Assembly: GCA_937899265.1 (NCBI GenBank)
Contig: CALBPV010000084.1
Location: 1-39,406 of the forward strand
Length of the DNA: 39,406 bases
Reading direction: 5' to 3'
DNA from: an uncultured Bacteroidales bacterium
GTDB lineage: Bacteria > Bacteroidota > Bacteroidia > Bacteroidales > UBA3663
Below are positions 31,007-39,406 of the stretch, one piece after another (positions within the stretch are counted from its first letter, which is position 1; each line of letters starts with the position of its first letter). The notes under the pieces are model-generated. The model had not been told where the DNA came from. It saw only the letters and a program-made list of their open reading frames with translations, and searched no databases. A program made the translations under genes and the position numbers.

Positions 31007-32680
31007 ATGCTCAAAAATCTCACTATCGACAACTACGCCCTCATCACCCATTTGGAGATGCCGCTCTCGCCGGGATTCACTGTCTTGACGGGCGAAACGG
31101 GTGCCGGCAAATCTATCATCATGGGTGCCCTCTCGCTCGTTTTGGGTGGAAGAGCCGACTCCAAAGCCGTGCGTTCCGGAGCCTCAAAATGTGTGGTTGA
31201 AGCCGTGTTCGACATCTCCGGCTACGGCCTCGACTCCTTTTTTGAGTCCAACGACCTCGACTACGATGCCGTCTCCACCGTCATCCGCCGCGAGATAGCG
31301 GCTTCGGGCAAAAGTCGCGCTTTTGTCAACGATACTCCCGTTCAGTTGCCCGTGCTGCGCAGTCTGGGCGAACAGCTCATCGACATCCACTCCCAACATC
31401 AGAATCTGCTGCTCGGCAAGGGAGCTTTCCAACAGAGTGTCATCGACACCCTTGCCGGCGATGCCGACATCCTGTCCCGCTATCAGGAGAGCTACATGGC
31501 CCTCACGGCTATTCGCCGTCGCATTGCCGACCTTCAAGACGAGGCACGACGGACGGCACAAGAGGCCGACTACCTCCGATTCCAATGGCAGCAGCTGTCG
31601 GAAGCCCGACTTGAGAATCCAGACGAACTTTCGCTGTTGGAGGCCGAACAGGACCTCCTTTCCCATGCCGAAGAAATCAAATCGTCGCTCTCTTCAGTGG
31701 CTGCAACCCTTCAGGGCGACGAGTCCGACATCGTGGCCACACTCTCCTCTCTGGCACGCACAACCCGCCGCCTTGAGACAGTTTATCCAGCCGTACGCGA
31801 ATGGGCCGATCGCCTCGAAACCGATGCCATCGACCTGGCCGACATCGCCCGAGAGGTCGGGACAGATGCCGAGAACGTCAATTTCGACCCTCAGCGCATG
31901 GAACAGGTCGAAGCCCGCTTGGACCAGCTCTATTCGCTCCTCAAGAAACACGGACTCGACAACCTTGCCGACCTCATTGCGTTGCGTGACGAGTTACAGT
32001 CGCGTCTGCAGCAGTTCGACGGCAGCGACGGGCTCCTCGATGAACTCCGCGCTGAAGAGAGCGACCGCACAAAAGCCACTGCCAGCTGCGCTGCCGACCT
32101 CACGGCAGCACGGCGCAAAGCCGCCTCAGCCTTCGAGAAGGCGTTGGTAGCCCGTGTGGCCGGACTCGGCATGCCCCATGTGCAGTTCCGCGTCGATATC
32201 ACACCGCTGGACGACTTCTCCCCTTCGGGTGCCGACCGCATCGCCTTCCTTTTCTCGGCCAACAAGCGACAGCCCCTTCTCTCTGTCGATGCGGTGGCTT
32301 CCGGCGGCGAAATATCCCGTCTCATGTTGGCTGTCAAGGCGCTCATTGCCTCAACCCGTATGCTGCCCACCATCGTCTTCGACGAAATCGACACAGGAGT
32401 CTCCGGCCCCACAGCCGACAGCATGGGCGAAATGATGGCCGACATAGCGGCCCATTGTCAGGTCATCACCATCACACACCTGCCCCAAGTGGCTTCCAAA
32501 GGCGACACCCATTACTACATCTTCAAGGAAGATATGTCCGATGATACCCGAACCCGCATCACTGCGCTCTCCCCTTCGCAGCGTGTGGATGAGATAGCAC
32601 GTCTCCTCTCCGGGTCGTCGCTCACACCCGAAGCGTTGGCCAATGCCGAGGCTTTGTTGGGATTCAAAAAAACAGAATAA
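31007..32680 (+). CDS. recN: DNA repair protein RecN
   Basis: This 557-residue SMC-like ATPase acts in double-strand break repair. Walker A is TGETGAGKSIIMGAL (about 28-42). A long antiparallel coiled coil (about 160-370) follows, then the ABC signature VASGGEISRLMLAVKAL and Walker B PTIVFDEIDTGVSG (about 455-468), with the H-loop in ITHLPQVA. HSQHQNLLL after the first lobe is also conserved in RecN. The length is normal. It is the last gene of the dnaN cluster. Confidence 0.96.
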   Translation: MLKNLTIDNYALITHLEMPLSPGFTVLTGETGAGKSIIMGALSLVLGGRADSKAVRSGASKCVVEAVFDISGYGLDSFFESNDLDYDAVSTVIRREIAASGKSRAFVNDTPVQLPVLRSLGEQLIDIHSQHQNLLLGKGAFQQSVIDTLAGDADILSRYQESYMALTAIRRRIADLQDEARRTAQEADYLRFQWQQLSEARLENPDELSLLEAEQDLLSHAEEIKSSLSSVAATLQGDESDIVATLSSLARTTRRLETVYPAVREWADRLETDAIDLADIAREVGTDAENVNFDPQRMEQVEARLDQLYSLLKKHGLDNLADLIALRDELQSRLQQFDGSDGLLDELRAEESDRTKATASCAADLTAARRKAASAFEKALVARVAGLGMPHVQFRVDITPLDDFSPSGADRIAFLFSANKRQPLLSVDAVASGGEISRLMLAVKALIASTRMLPTIVFDEIDTGVSGPTADSMGEMMADIAAHCQVITITHLPQVASKGDTHYYIFKEDMSDDTRTRITALSPSQRVDEIARLLSGSSLTPEALANAEALLGFKKTE

Positions 32681-32755
32681 AAATACGGAAATTTATGTTA
32701 TAAAACATGTTTCCAAGAAAAATTTTCCCCCGAAAAGTACTTTTTCAGACAATTA

Positions 32756-32787
32756 TTTGTTTTTCTCGAATATTTGGCCTACCTTTG
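32756..32787 (+). promoter_or_regulatory. Promoter of the GSCFA gene
   Basis: TTTG (32756-32759) and TACCTTTG (32780-32787) are 20 bp apart. The leader to the preferred start at 32918 is about 125 nt. Confidence 0.75.
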
Positions 32788-32917
32788 CGATGCAAAACAA
32801 CGCAAAGAGTAACAGATCTAGTAAATAAATATTAAGTGATGAATGTCAATGAGTTCCGATGTGAATCGGGGCTCATTCTTTTCTCAAATATTAACTTCCC
32901 CCGTCTTTCAAAAAAAA

Positions 32918-33724
32918 ATGAAATTCAATACCCCCGTCCAAATCACAGCTCCCGGCTGGAGCATCTCGCCCCGCAGCCGATTGCTCTTTGTCGGCTCCTG
33001 CTTTGCCGACAATATCGGACAGAAATTCATTGAGCAGCAATTCACTGCCGAGGTCAATCCCTACGGCACGATGTACAATCCCGTGAGCGTACTCCACAGC
33101 GTCCGTCGCACCCCGTTCATAGCCGATGTCGCTTTTCTCACCCTCGGCACCAATCATGTCTGGCGGCTTCGGGAAACTGGAGAAATTGTCGATAACTGTG
33201 CCAAGCGTCCCGCTGGCCTCTTCAACGAGGAAGAAATGAGCGTGGAAGAGTGCACGCGTTGTCTCGAGGAGACCCTCGCCCTCCTCAGCGAACGCAACAG
33301 CGAGGTGAAAGTTGTTGTCACGGTCAGTCCCATCCGCTATGCCAAATACGGCTTTCACGGAAGCCGGCTGTCTAAAGCCGTTCTCCTCCTCGCTGCCGAT
33401 GACTTTGTACGCCGCCATTCCGACAGTTGTTGGTATTTTCCCGCCTACGAACTGCTTCTGGACGAACTCCGTGACTACCGTTTCTATGCGCCCGACATGC
33501 TCCATCCCTCGCCCCAGGCTGTCGATTACATTTGGGAACGGCTCTCCGATGTGGCCTTCTCTCCCGACACCCTCCGTTACATCGACGAGTTACGCCCCAT
33601 CCTCGCCGCCCTCAACCACCGCTTCTTTGACCCACAACTCCCCGAATCCGTCACATTCAGAGAGGAGACTCAGGCGCGCTTTGAGGCCTTCCTCGCCAAA
33701 TGGAAACAAGACTCCGGCAAGTAG
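32918..33724 (+). CDS. GSCFA domain protein
   Basis: This 268-residue protein carries the GSCFA motif (LLFVGSCFADNIGQKF, about residues 25-40) that names the family, and continues with NPYGTMYNPVSVLHSV and VVVTVSPIRYAKYGFHGSRL. GSCFA proteins are probably SGNH/GDSL-related, with the Ser of GSCF as candidate nucleophile and DMLHPSPQAVDYIW carrying the D-x-x-H pair. Their substrate is not known. ATG at 32918 opens with MKFNTPVQI, the normal N-terminus; an earlier in-frame ATG at 32843 adds 25 unconserved residues. It is monocistronic, and pepD2 converges on it with only 1 bp between the stops. Confidence 0.88.
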   Translation: MKFNTPVQITAPGWSISPRSRLLFVGSCFADNIGQKFIEQQFTAEVNPYGTMYNPVSVLHSVRRTPFIADVAFLTLGTNHVWRLRETGEIVDNCAKRPAGLFNEEEMSVEECTRCLEETLALLSERNSEVKVVVTVSPIRYAKYGFHGSRLSKAVLLLAADDFVRRHSDSCWYFPAYELLLDELRDYRFYAPDMLHPSPQAVDYIWERLSDVAFSPDTLRYIDELRPILAALNHRFFDPQLPESVTFREETQARFEAFLAKWKQDSGK

Positions 33725-33725
33725 T

Positions 33726-35162
33726 TCATTTGAGACGGCGCAGCAACTCGATGAGCACTTGCCGTATGTCATCTATGGTCTTGAGTTCCACACGCTCTGA
33801 GGCAGAGTGAGGTTCTATGATGCGGGGTCCTATGCAGGCTATTTGCATCCCCGGGAAACGGCGCACAAAGAATCCGGCTTCCAGCACAAAGTGCATCGCC
33901 ACCCTGCGGGGCTTCCATCCCAGCACATCGCGAAATGTATCGCTCACTGTGTCGATGAAAGCTGAGCCGGAATCTTCTTGCCAAGCGGGTGCCGTCATCA
34001 CTGTCTCGGAGCGGCCGCCTGCAGCAGCGAAGGTGGCGGCTATCTCGCGGCTCACCCGTTCTGTCTCGCTATCCGAGAAACTGCGTGTGTGGGTGCTCAC
34101 CAGCAGGTCTCCGTTCTCCGTACGGATGCGACCCACATTGTTCGATGTCTCCACCGTATCCTTCATCGTCGTGCTCATGGCTATCACTCCCTGGGGAATC
34201 TGTTCCAGGCAGCTCATCATTGCCAGGAAACTCTCCGTGGGGAAGACGGTATCGGCGCGTTCGCATTTGGTGACGGTGCAGTGCATGCCCGCATCGCCGC
34301 TCCCGTATTCCTCGGCCAACCAGCGGTTCATGCTTTCCTCCTGAGCCTTGACGAACTCCGAAGCTTCGCCCGAGGGCACACAAAGGGTCAGCTCAGCCGT
34401 CGAGGCGATGGAGGCGTTGGCTTCGCCCACGCGGATGTCCGACAGCCACAGGTCAAACTCATTGTAAATTGCGGCCAGAATGGCCCATGCCGGAATGACG
34501 GCACTGCAGCGTCCCTTGTTGATATCTACACCGGAGTGGCCACCCAATCCGCCTTCGAAGCGGATTCGGTACCAACGGTATTTTCCCTTGGGCGATGCCA
34601 TGGGGTGCAGAGGCAGTCGGTGCAACTGCAAGCAGGCGCCCGCAGCTCCCGTGGTGATGGTGTCGTAGTCCTCCGAGTCGAGGTTGATGACCTTGCGACC
34701 GCTCAGGAAGTTCTCCCCCAACCGGGCCGCGCCCGTCATGCCGTCCTCCTCGTTGGTGGTGGTCATCACCTCCAGGGCAGGATGTTCCAAGCCTTCGCTC
34801 TCCAGCACAGCCAGCGCCATCGAGAGCCCGATACCGTTGTCGGCTCCCAGCGAGGTGCCGCGTGCCCGGAGCCATCCGTTCTCTTCGCAGGCTACGACGG
34901 GGTCGTTCAGCGGGTCATTCATGCCCACGCAGACCATGTCCATGTGATTGAGCAGCACGATGGGTTCTGAAGATTCATAGCCCGGCGTGGCGGGCTTGCG
35001 TATCACCACACAGTTTTCGGCATCTCGTTCGTATGGCAGATTGAGCCGCCTTGCAAAATTGCAGAGCCAGTCGGCCACGCGTTCCTCGTGATGTGAAGGG
35101 CGCGGTACGCCGTTCAGCTCCTTGAAAATACTAAGTATGCGTTCGGTTGTGGGTCGTTCCAT
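33726..35162 (-). CDS. Second PepD-type dipeptidase paralogue
   Basis: This 478-residue M20 dipeptidase has the architecture of the 25342-26784 gene, with LNHMDMVCVG (His73, Asp75), LGADNGIGLS (Asp108), TTNEEDGMTG (Glu138/139) and GGLGGHSGVDINKGR in the lid domain. The zinc ligands are kept, but the Asp after the bridging Asp (DDG) is Asn here, and overall identity by eye is low to moderate. It is therefore an old duplication, probably with different dipeptide preference. It ends 1 bp from the convergent GSCFA stop. No consensus promoter is evident. Confidence 0.92.
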   Translation of the reverse strand: MERPTTERILSIFKELNGVPRPSHHEERVADWLCNFARRLNLPYERDAENCVVIRKPATPGYESSEPIVLLNHMDMVCVGMNDPLNDPVVACEENGWLRARGTSLGADNGIGLSMALAVLESEGLEHPALEVMTTTNEEDGMTGAARLGENFLSGRKVINLDSEDYDTITTGAAGACLQLHRLPLHPMASPKGKYRWYRIRFEGGLGGHSGVDINKGRCSAVIPAWAILAAIYNEFDLWLSDIRVGEANASIASTAELTLCVPSGEASEFVKAQEESMNRWLAEEYGSGDAGMHCTVTKCERADTVFPTESFLAMMSCLEQIPQGVIAMSTTMKDTVETSNNVGRIRTENGDLLVSTHTRSFSDSETERVSREIAATFAAAGGRSETVMTAPAWQEDSGSAFIDTVSDTFRDVLGWKPRRVAMHFVLEAGFFVRRFPGMQIACIGPRIIEPHSASERVELKTIDDIRQVLIELLRRLK

Positions 35163-35270
35163 ATTCTTTTGTATTACAAATCAATGACATAAGTCTTTTC
35201 AGGACACAAATGCTCCGTCCGTCATTGTCAGGAGGAGGATGTCTTTTATAATTTTGCTGTCTGCTATTGA

Positions 35271-35303
35271 AAAAGGGGAGCCCGACTTCACGCGGGGCTC
35301 CCC
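35271..35303 (-). terminator. Terminator after gdhA
   Basis: On the minus strand GGGGAGCCCC and GGGCTCCCC pair around a 10-base loop and are followed by TTTTTC. It lies about 140 bp past the gdhA stop, so the transcript has a long 3' tail. Confidence 0.85.
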
Positions 35304-35441
35304 TCTGTCAAATATTGAAAAGAGGATAGAATGATTCGTTGAAAAGCATCCCTGCAGGCTTACGGAGGGAATCCGGTTTTCTTATAGGGTGATGAATATC
35401 AATGAGTCGGCCTGCAAGTTTGCCGTTCGGGAGGGAGAGGA

Positions 35442-36776
35442 TTAAACCACACCCTGAGCCATCATGGCCTCAGCCACCTTCATGAAGCCGGCTACATTGG
35501 CACCCTTGACGTAGTTGATGGAACCGTCCTCGTTCTTGCCGTACTTCACGCAAGCTGCATGAATCTGGCGCATGATGTCGTGGAGTTTGTTGTCAACCTC
35601 TTCAGCCGACCAGGAGTAGCGTACAGAGTTCTGAGCCATTTCGAGACCGGATACTGACACACCGCCTGCGTTGCTGGCCTTGCCGGGAGCATAGAGCAGA
35701 CCGCTCTCCTGGAAAACCTTGATGGCACCGGGAGTGGAGGGCATGTTGGCACCTTCGCTGACGGCAATACAACCGTTCTTGACAAGTGTCTTGGCCTCCT
35801 CCTCGTTAATCTCGTTCTGGGTGGCAGAGGGAAGAGCGATGTCGCACTTCTCGCCCCACGGACGGGCACCGGCCACATACTTGAGTCCATAGTGCTCGGC
35901 ATATTCCTTCACGCGGCCGTGACGAACGTTCTTGAGTTCCATGAGGTAAGCAAGTTTCTCCTCGTTGAAGCCCTCGGGATCATATACGTAACCGTTGTGG
36001 TCGGAGCAGGTCACAACCTTGGCACCGAGACGCATAGCCTTCTGGATGGTGTACTGGGCAACGTTGCCGGAACCGGAAACAACGATGGTCTTGCCCTCGA
36101 TGTCGATGCCACGGGTAGCGAGCATTTCCTGAAGGAAGTAGATGTTGCCGTAGCCGGTAGCTTCGGGACGAATCAACGAGCCGCCAAAACTGAGACCCTT
36201 GCCGGTGAGAACGCCCGTGTAGGCGTGGGTCACCTTCTTATACATACCATAGAGATAGCCGATTTCGCGACCGCCGACACCGATGTCGCCTGCGGGAACA
36301 TCGACATCAGCACCGATATACTGATAGAGCTCACTCATGAACTGCTGGCAGAAACGCATGATTTCGGGATCGGACTTGCCGGCGGGGTCAAAGTCGGAAC
36401 CACCCTTTGCGCCACCCATGGGAAGGGTTGTCAGTGAGTTCTTGAATGTCTGTTCAAATGCGAGGAACTTGAGAATGGAGAGGTTTACAGAGGGGTGGAA
36501 ACGGAGACCGCCCTTGTAGGGGCCAATGGCATTCGAGTGCTGGATACGGTAACCCATATTGGTGTGGATTACGTGGTTGTCGTCCTGCCAAGTCACACGG
36601 AACTGGTAGATACGCTCTGGAATACAGAGACGCTCGATGAGATTGGCTTTCTCGAACTCGGGGTGTTTGTTATATTCCTCCTCGATGGAGTTCAACACTA
36701 CAGTCACTGCCTGAATGTACTCAGGTTCATTGGGGAATCTTTTCTCCAAATTTGCAATTACTTCAGATGCTTTCAT
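35442..36776 (-). CDS. gdhA: Glutamate dehydrogenase (hexameric, probably NADP-linked)
   Basis: This 444-residue enzyme interconverts 2-oxoglutarate plus ammonia and glutamate and is central to nitrogen assimilation and glutamate use. The catalytic region is GPYKGGLRFHPSVNLSILKF (about 89-108), then LPMGGAKGGSDFDPAGKSD with the active-site Lys, and PAGDIGVGGREIGYL. The dinucleotide-binding segment is VVSGSGNVAQYTIQKA. Length and motifs are those of the small bacterial hexameric GDH. Cofactor choice is inferred from family resemblance. It has a full consensus promoter. Confidence 0.96.
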   Translation of the reverse strand: MKASEVIANLEKRFPNEPEYIQAVTVVLNSIEEEYNKHPEFEKANLIERLCIPERIYQFRVTWQDDNHVIHTNMGYRIQHSNAIGPYKGGLRFHPSVNLSILKFLAFEQTFKNSLTTLPMGGAKGGSDFDPAGKSDPEIMRFCQQFMSELYQYIGADVDVPAGDIGVGGREIGYLYGMYKKVTHAYTGVLTGKGLSFGGSLIRPEATGYGNIYFLQEMLATRGIDIEGKTIVVSGSGNVAQYTIQKAMRLGAKVVTCSDHNGYVYDPEGFNEEKLAYLMELKNVRHGRVKEYAEHYGLKYVAGARPWGEKCDIALPSATQNEINEEEAKTLVKNGCIAVSEGANMPSTPGAIKVFQESGLLYAPGKASNAGGVSVSGLEMAQNSVRYSWSAEEVDNKLHDIMRQIHAACVKYGKNEDGSINYVKGANVAGFMKVAEAMMAQGVV

Positions 36777-36888
36777 TTGTTTGAAGTTTTTGGATGATTG
36801 TTACAGTTTGTTATTGATTATTCTTTGTATCTTTTGTTAAAAGTGACATAAAGTTTGAAAAATCTGTTTTTTCTGACTTTTTGCGATG

Positions 36889-36920
36889 CAAAGATAAGGT
36901 ATTTATTTCAAATTTCCAAA
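36889..36920 (-). promoter_or_regulatory. gdhA promoter
   Basis: On the minus strand TTTG (36920-36917) and TATCTTTG (36896-36889) are 20 bp apart, a full consensus. The leader to the ATG at 36776 is about 105 nt and AT-rich. Confidence 0.85.
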
Positions 36921-37077
36921 TATTTCGGAAAAAAATTTCAAAAAATCATTATTTTTAACGCATTTTTGAATAAATATACGCATCGATGGCACATTCAGCC
37001 TCCAAAATGAGAATTTTCCGGCATTCTCCGAATCAAAAAGACCGGGGCGGTACGCATACTTGCCAACAGAACGGAAA
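36921..37077. other. AT-rich intergenic stretch
   Basis: This completes the 357-bp gap between gdhA and the symporter gene. Apart from the gdhA promoter and the hairpin at 37078-37112, I see no gene or repeat here. Confidence 0.5.
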
Positions 37078-37112
37078 CGCGCGCACCCTATATATAATAA
37101 GGTACGCGCGCG
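37078..37112 (-). terminator. GC-rich hairpin after the SLC13 symporter gene
   Basis: CGCGCGCACC and GGTACGCGCGCG pair (one bulged A) around an AT-only loop (CTATATATAATAA). It lies about 20 bp past the symporter stop. The following T-run on the minus strand is poor (GTTTCCG). Confidence 0.55.
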
Positions 37113-37133
37113 AGAATGTTATCAACAATCGGT

Positions 37134-38603
37134 TCAGTTGAAGACGAAGATGAGCATCATGTATCCTACGATACCACCGAGCACACCGATGAGCAAGCCG
37201 GCTTTGGCCATATCGCTCTGTTGGATGAAGCCCGTAGAGGCGGCCAACGCATTGGGAGGGGTGGAAATGGGGAGTGTCATAGCCAACGAGGCGGCCATTG
37301 CAATGCCGATGAGAAGCGTCAGATTGCCGCCCACGGGTGTCAAGGCATCTCCCATGCCGATGCCCACAGCACAGAGGATGGGGACAAGGAGGGCTGCCGT
37401 GGCCGAGTTGGAAATGAAGTTGGAAAGCAACCAGCAGATGAGACCGGCACCGATGACAACGGCAAGAGGCGACCACTCGGCGAAGGGAATGGCGTTCACA
37501 AGGTCGTGGGCCAGACCCGATTTGTTGAATCCGAGACCGAGGGCAAAACCGCCTGCTACCATCCAGAGTACAGACCAGTCGATGGTTTGCAAATCTTTCT
37601 TCGAGATGATACCCGTCATACAAAGCAACATGATGGGAAGGAAGGCTGCCACATTGGCATTGATGCCGTTCCACTGTCCCGTGAACCATACGACAACGGT
37701 AAGCACAAAGGCGATGGCCACCATCCAGGTCTTATAGCCTTTCTTGAGTTTGGACTCGATTTCGAGCTTGATGTGTTTGTCACGGAAGGGAAAGAGCCAC
37801 AGGATAATGAGCCAGCCGAGGAGGAGCACAAGGAGTGTGATGGGCACCATGCGGACAGCCCAGTCCCCGAACGATAGTCCCATGTCGAGACCGCCCTCCG
37901 AGGCCGGAGCATTGAGATACTTGAGGGCGATGCCGTTGGGAGGCGTACCTATGGGGGTCATCATACCGCCGATATTCGCCCCCAAGGGAATGGCCATCGC
38001 CAGTGCAACACGTCCCTTGCCGTTGGCAGGAAGTGCCCGCAACACAGGACCCAGGAAGGCCAGCATCATGGCTGCGGTGGCCGTGTTCGAGATAAAGGCC
38101 GAGAAGATGGCCGTGACCAGAATGAAGCCTAAGAGCACCATACTCGAACGTGTGCCGAAGGGATAGAGCAATACTTTGGCCATCCAGGCATCAAGGCCCA
38201 CCTTGGCCACTCCGATGGCGAGAATGAAACCGCCGATAAAGAGGATAATGACGGGGTCGGAGAACGTGGCGAGGATTTCCTTGTACGAAATGAGCGTGCC
38301 CACATTGTCACCCTCACGGAACCAGATAAGCGACGAGTCGGAAACCGTCATGAGCATCACGAAGATGATAATGACCGATGTGACCCACGTGGGAACGGCC
38401 TCAGAGAGCCACAGGAGAGCTGCGGTAACAAAGATGGCCACCATACGGCGTTCGACATCCGAGATTCCGGGGAGTCCGTACCACTCTGAGGGGATGACAG
38501 ACAGGATAATGTAGAGTGCAATGGCCAGAAAACCGCCTATCACCGTCTTGGCGTTCGCAACATTGCTCAGGTTGCGATAACGCCGGAATAGGATTCTATG
38601 CAT
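37134..38603 (-). CDS. SLC13/DASS family sodium:dicarboxylate symporter
   Basis: This 489-residue inner-membrane transporter has about 11-12 helices and the two inverted-repeat signatures of the divalent anion:sodium symporter family. These are ISNTATAAMM with PIGTPPNGIA in the first half, and ISNSATAALL with PISTPPNALA in the second. The paired SNT and T-P-P segments form the sodium- and carboxylate-binding sites. Likely substrates are succinate, fumarate, malate or a similar dianion, which suits a succinate/propionate-producing anaerobe; sulfate is less likely. It has its own -7 promoter box about 95 bp upstream. Confidence 0.92.
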   Translation of the reverse strand: MHRILFRRYRNLSNVANAKTVIGGFLAIALYIILSVIPSEWYGLPGISDVERRMVAIFVTAALLWLSEAVPTWVTSVIIIFVMLMTVSDSSLIWFREGDNVGTLISYKEILATFSDPVIILFIGGFILAIGVAKVGLDAWMAKVLLYPFGTRSSMVLLGFILVTAIFSAFISNTATAAMMLAFLGPVLRALPANGKGRVALAMAIPLGANIGGMMTPIGTPPNGIALKYLNAPASEGGLDMGLSFGDWAVRMVPITLLVLLLGWLIILWLFPFRDKHIKLEIESKLKKGYKTWMVAIAFVLTVVVWFTGQWNGINANVAAFLPIMLLCMTGIISKKDLQTIDWSVLWMVAGGFALGLGFNKSGLAHDLVNAIPFAEWSPLAVVIGAGLICWLLSNFISNSATAALLVPILCAVGIGMGDALTPVGGNLTLLIGIAMAASLAMTLPISTPPNALAASTGFIQQSDMAKAGLLIGVLGGIVGYMMLIFVFN

Positions 38604-38699
38604 TTGTTTTGGAAAAAAGTAAAAATAAACTGTGAATTAAACCAAAGTTTTATCTCTTTTCTGCATTTCATTTTGTCGATGCCCTGGGAAAAAACCTTG

Positions 38700-38707
38700 C
38701 AAAGATA
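38700..38707 (-). promoter_or_regulatory. SLC13 symporter promoter (-7 box)
   Basis: The minus strand reads TATCTTTGCAAGG, a perfect -7 box, with TTG about 22 bp upstream. Confidence 0.7.
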
Positions 38708-38813
38708 GCCAATTTTTTTGAAATTGATGCAAGAAAATGGAAAAGATTTGTTTTTTGAGGTATATTTTTTCATTTTTGTCACTTTTGATGCCCTTCCTTT
38801 GAAGATTTTTTAT

Positions 38814-38821
38814 TATCTTTG
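38814..38821 (+). promoter_or_regulatory. Ion channel promoter (-7 box)
   Basis: TATCTTTG lies 36 bp before the ion channel ATG. No TTTG is at the ideal distance. Confidence 0.65.
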
Positions 38822-38857
38822 CAGCCAAAAACAGACGGTTTCTTCATCCCGACAACT

Positions 38858-39406
38858 ATGGCCAAGTTCGGAATTATAGCACGACTGAAGGCGCGTTGGC
38901 ACGCCTTTATGCACAACGAAAAGTTGAAGCAGAAGCTTTACACCATCATCTTCGAGAGCGACACGCCCGAGGGCAAACTCTTCGATATCCTTCTGATTGT
39001 GTTCATCCTGCTCAGCATCCTCATTACAATGTTCGACACATTGTTTGCCCACATACGCTGGATTATGGCCTCGATGGTTGTGCTGGAATACCTGTTCACG
39101 ATTTTCTTCACGTTCGAATATCTGGCCAGACTTTACTGCTCGCCCAACCCGAGGAAATACGCCCTGAGTTTCTTCGGCATCATCGACCTGCTGGCCACCC
39201 TGCCTCCCTATCTGGGCTATTTCTTCCACGGAGCACGGTTCATGATGGTGCTCAGGTCTTTCCGCCTGATACGCATTTTCAGGGTCTTCAAACTCTTCTC
39301 TTTCCTCGAAGAGGGACATCTGCTCTTGGAGTCGATGAGGCAGAGTATGCGCAAAATCTCCGTATTCTTCCTGTTCGTCGTGATTATGGTCATCAGTATC
39401 GGCACG
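38858..39406 (+). CDS. Voltage-gated-type ion (potassium) channel, partial
   Basis: The frame from ATG at 38858 is open for 183 codons to the window end, so the gene is cut at its 3' side. It encodes a short cytosolic helix (MAKFGIIARLKARWHAFMHN) and then S1 (FDILLIVFILLSILITMFD), S2 (VVLEYLFTIFFTFEYLARL), S3 (FFGIIDLLATLPPYLGYFF) and S4 (VLRSFRLIRIFRVFKLFSF) with Arg at every third position, the voltage-sensor pattern. S5 begins before the end (FFLFVVIMVISIGT). The pore and selectivity filter lie outside the window, so potassium selectivity is inferred from the family. Confidence 0.9.
   Translation, partial: MAKFGIIARLKARWHAFMHNEKLKQKLYTIIFESDTPEGKLFDILLIVFILLSILITMFDTLFAHIRWIMASMVVLEYLFTIFFTFEYLARLYCSPNPRKYALSFFGIIDLLATLPPYLGYFFHGARFMMVLRSFRLIRIFRVFKLFSFLEEGHLLLESMRQSMRKISVFFLFVVIMVISIGT

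Noticed and set aside
32843..32917. Upstream ATG for the GSCFA protein
   Set aside because: The added 25 residues are Ser/Phe-rich and unlike the family; ATG at 32918 opens with the expected sequence.
35163..35441. Possible small gene between pepD2 and gdhA
   Set aside because: Only the gdhA terminator and AT-rich sequence are seen, with no credible frame.
1..39406. tRNA, rRNA, insertion sequence or phage genes
   Set aside because: No cloverleaf with a GTTCRANYC arm, rRNA-like sequence, transposase, integrase or structural phage gene was recognised on either strand by eye.

Overview
The window is chromosomal DNA of a member of the Bacteroidales, most likely a Prevotella-like (Prevotellaceae) species. 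Two things support this. Nearly every transcription unit is headed by the Bacteroidetes promoter signature (TAnnTTTG at -7, often TTTG about 20 bp upstream). The gene content is also typical of the order: DUF2023 beside flavodoxin, DUF4835, GSCFA, DUF4369/TlpA lipoproteins, PepD-type dipeptidases, and a MmdA/OadG/biotin-carrier cluster. Core genes have GC-rich third positions; positions 1-1500 and the spacers are AT-rich. I see no tRNA, rRNA, CRISPR array, intact insertion sequence or phage.

Layout. 1-1500 is an AT-rich scrapyard: an unknown 302-residue gene, the start of an SH3-domain protein, and remnants of a MntA/HepT toxin-antitoxin pair joined to it head-on. 1547-4078 is minus-strand: DUF2023 and flavodoxin, a broken C-terminal sorting-domain remnant, a 28-residue membrane peptide and a GNAT acetyltransferase. 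4080-5000 has no recognisable gene but holds an 82-bp tandem repeat made of two palindromes. 5000-18217 is a long plus-strand run: pheT, a YebC-type regulator, mmdA, an OadG-like subunit and a biotin carrier (without the membrane beta subunit), three thioredoxin/DUF4369 envelope proteins, a LptF/LptG permease, an aminotransferase and a class A penicillin-binding protein. An aquaporin, lepA and nhaD follow, then an acyl-CoA synthetase.

From 24300 a short minus-strand pair (Skp/OmpH-like lipoprotein and a small membrane protein) diverges from a PepD dipeptidase across nearly touching promoters. 27021-32680 is a dnaN - DnaQ-like exonuclease - CE2-type esterase - DUF4835 - recN cluster combining replication/repair with envelope genes. 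A GSCFA protein, a second minus-strand PepD paralogue, NADP-type glutamate dehydrogenase, an SLC13-type sodium/dicarboxylate symporter and the start of a voltage-gated ion channel (cut by the window end) complete it.

Physiologically the window fits an anaerobic, peptide- and amino-acid-using gut or oral bacterium: dipeptidases, glutamate dehydrogenase, aminotransferase, dicarboxylate uptake, propionate-pathway decarboxylase parts and sodium/proton exchange. No complete new system is evident. The best candidates for a second look are the palindromic 82-bp repeats with compensatory arm changes and flipped loops (4367-4572), the 8-bp tandem repeat ahead of nhaD, the incomplete decarboxylase cluster, and the esterase inside the dnaN-recN cluster.
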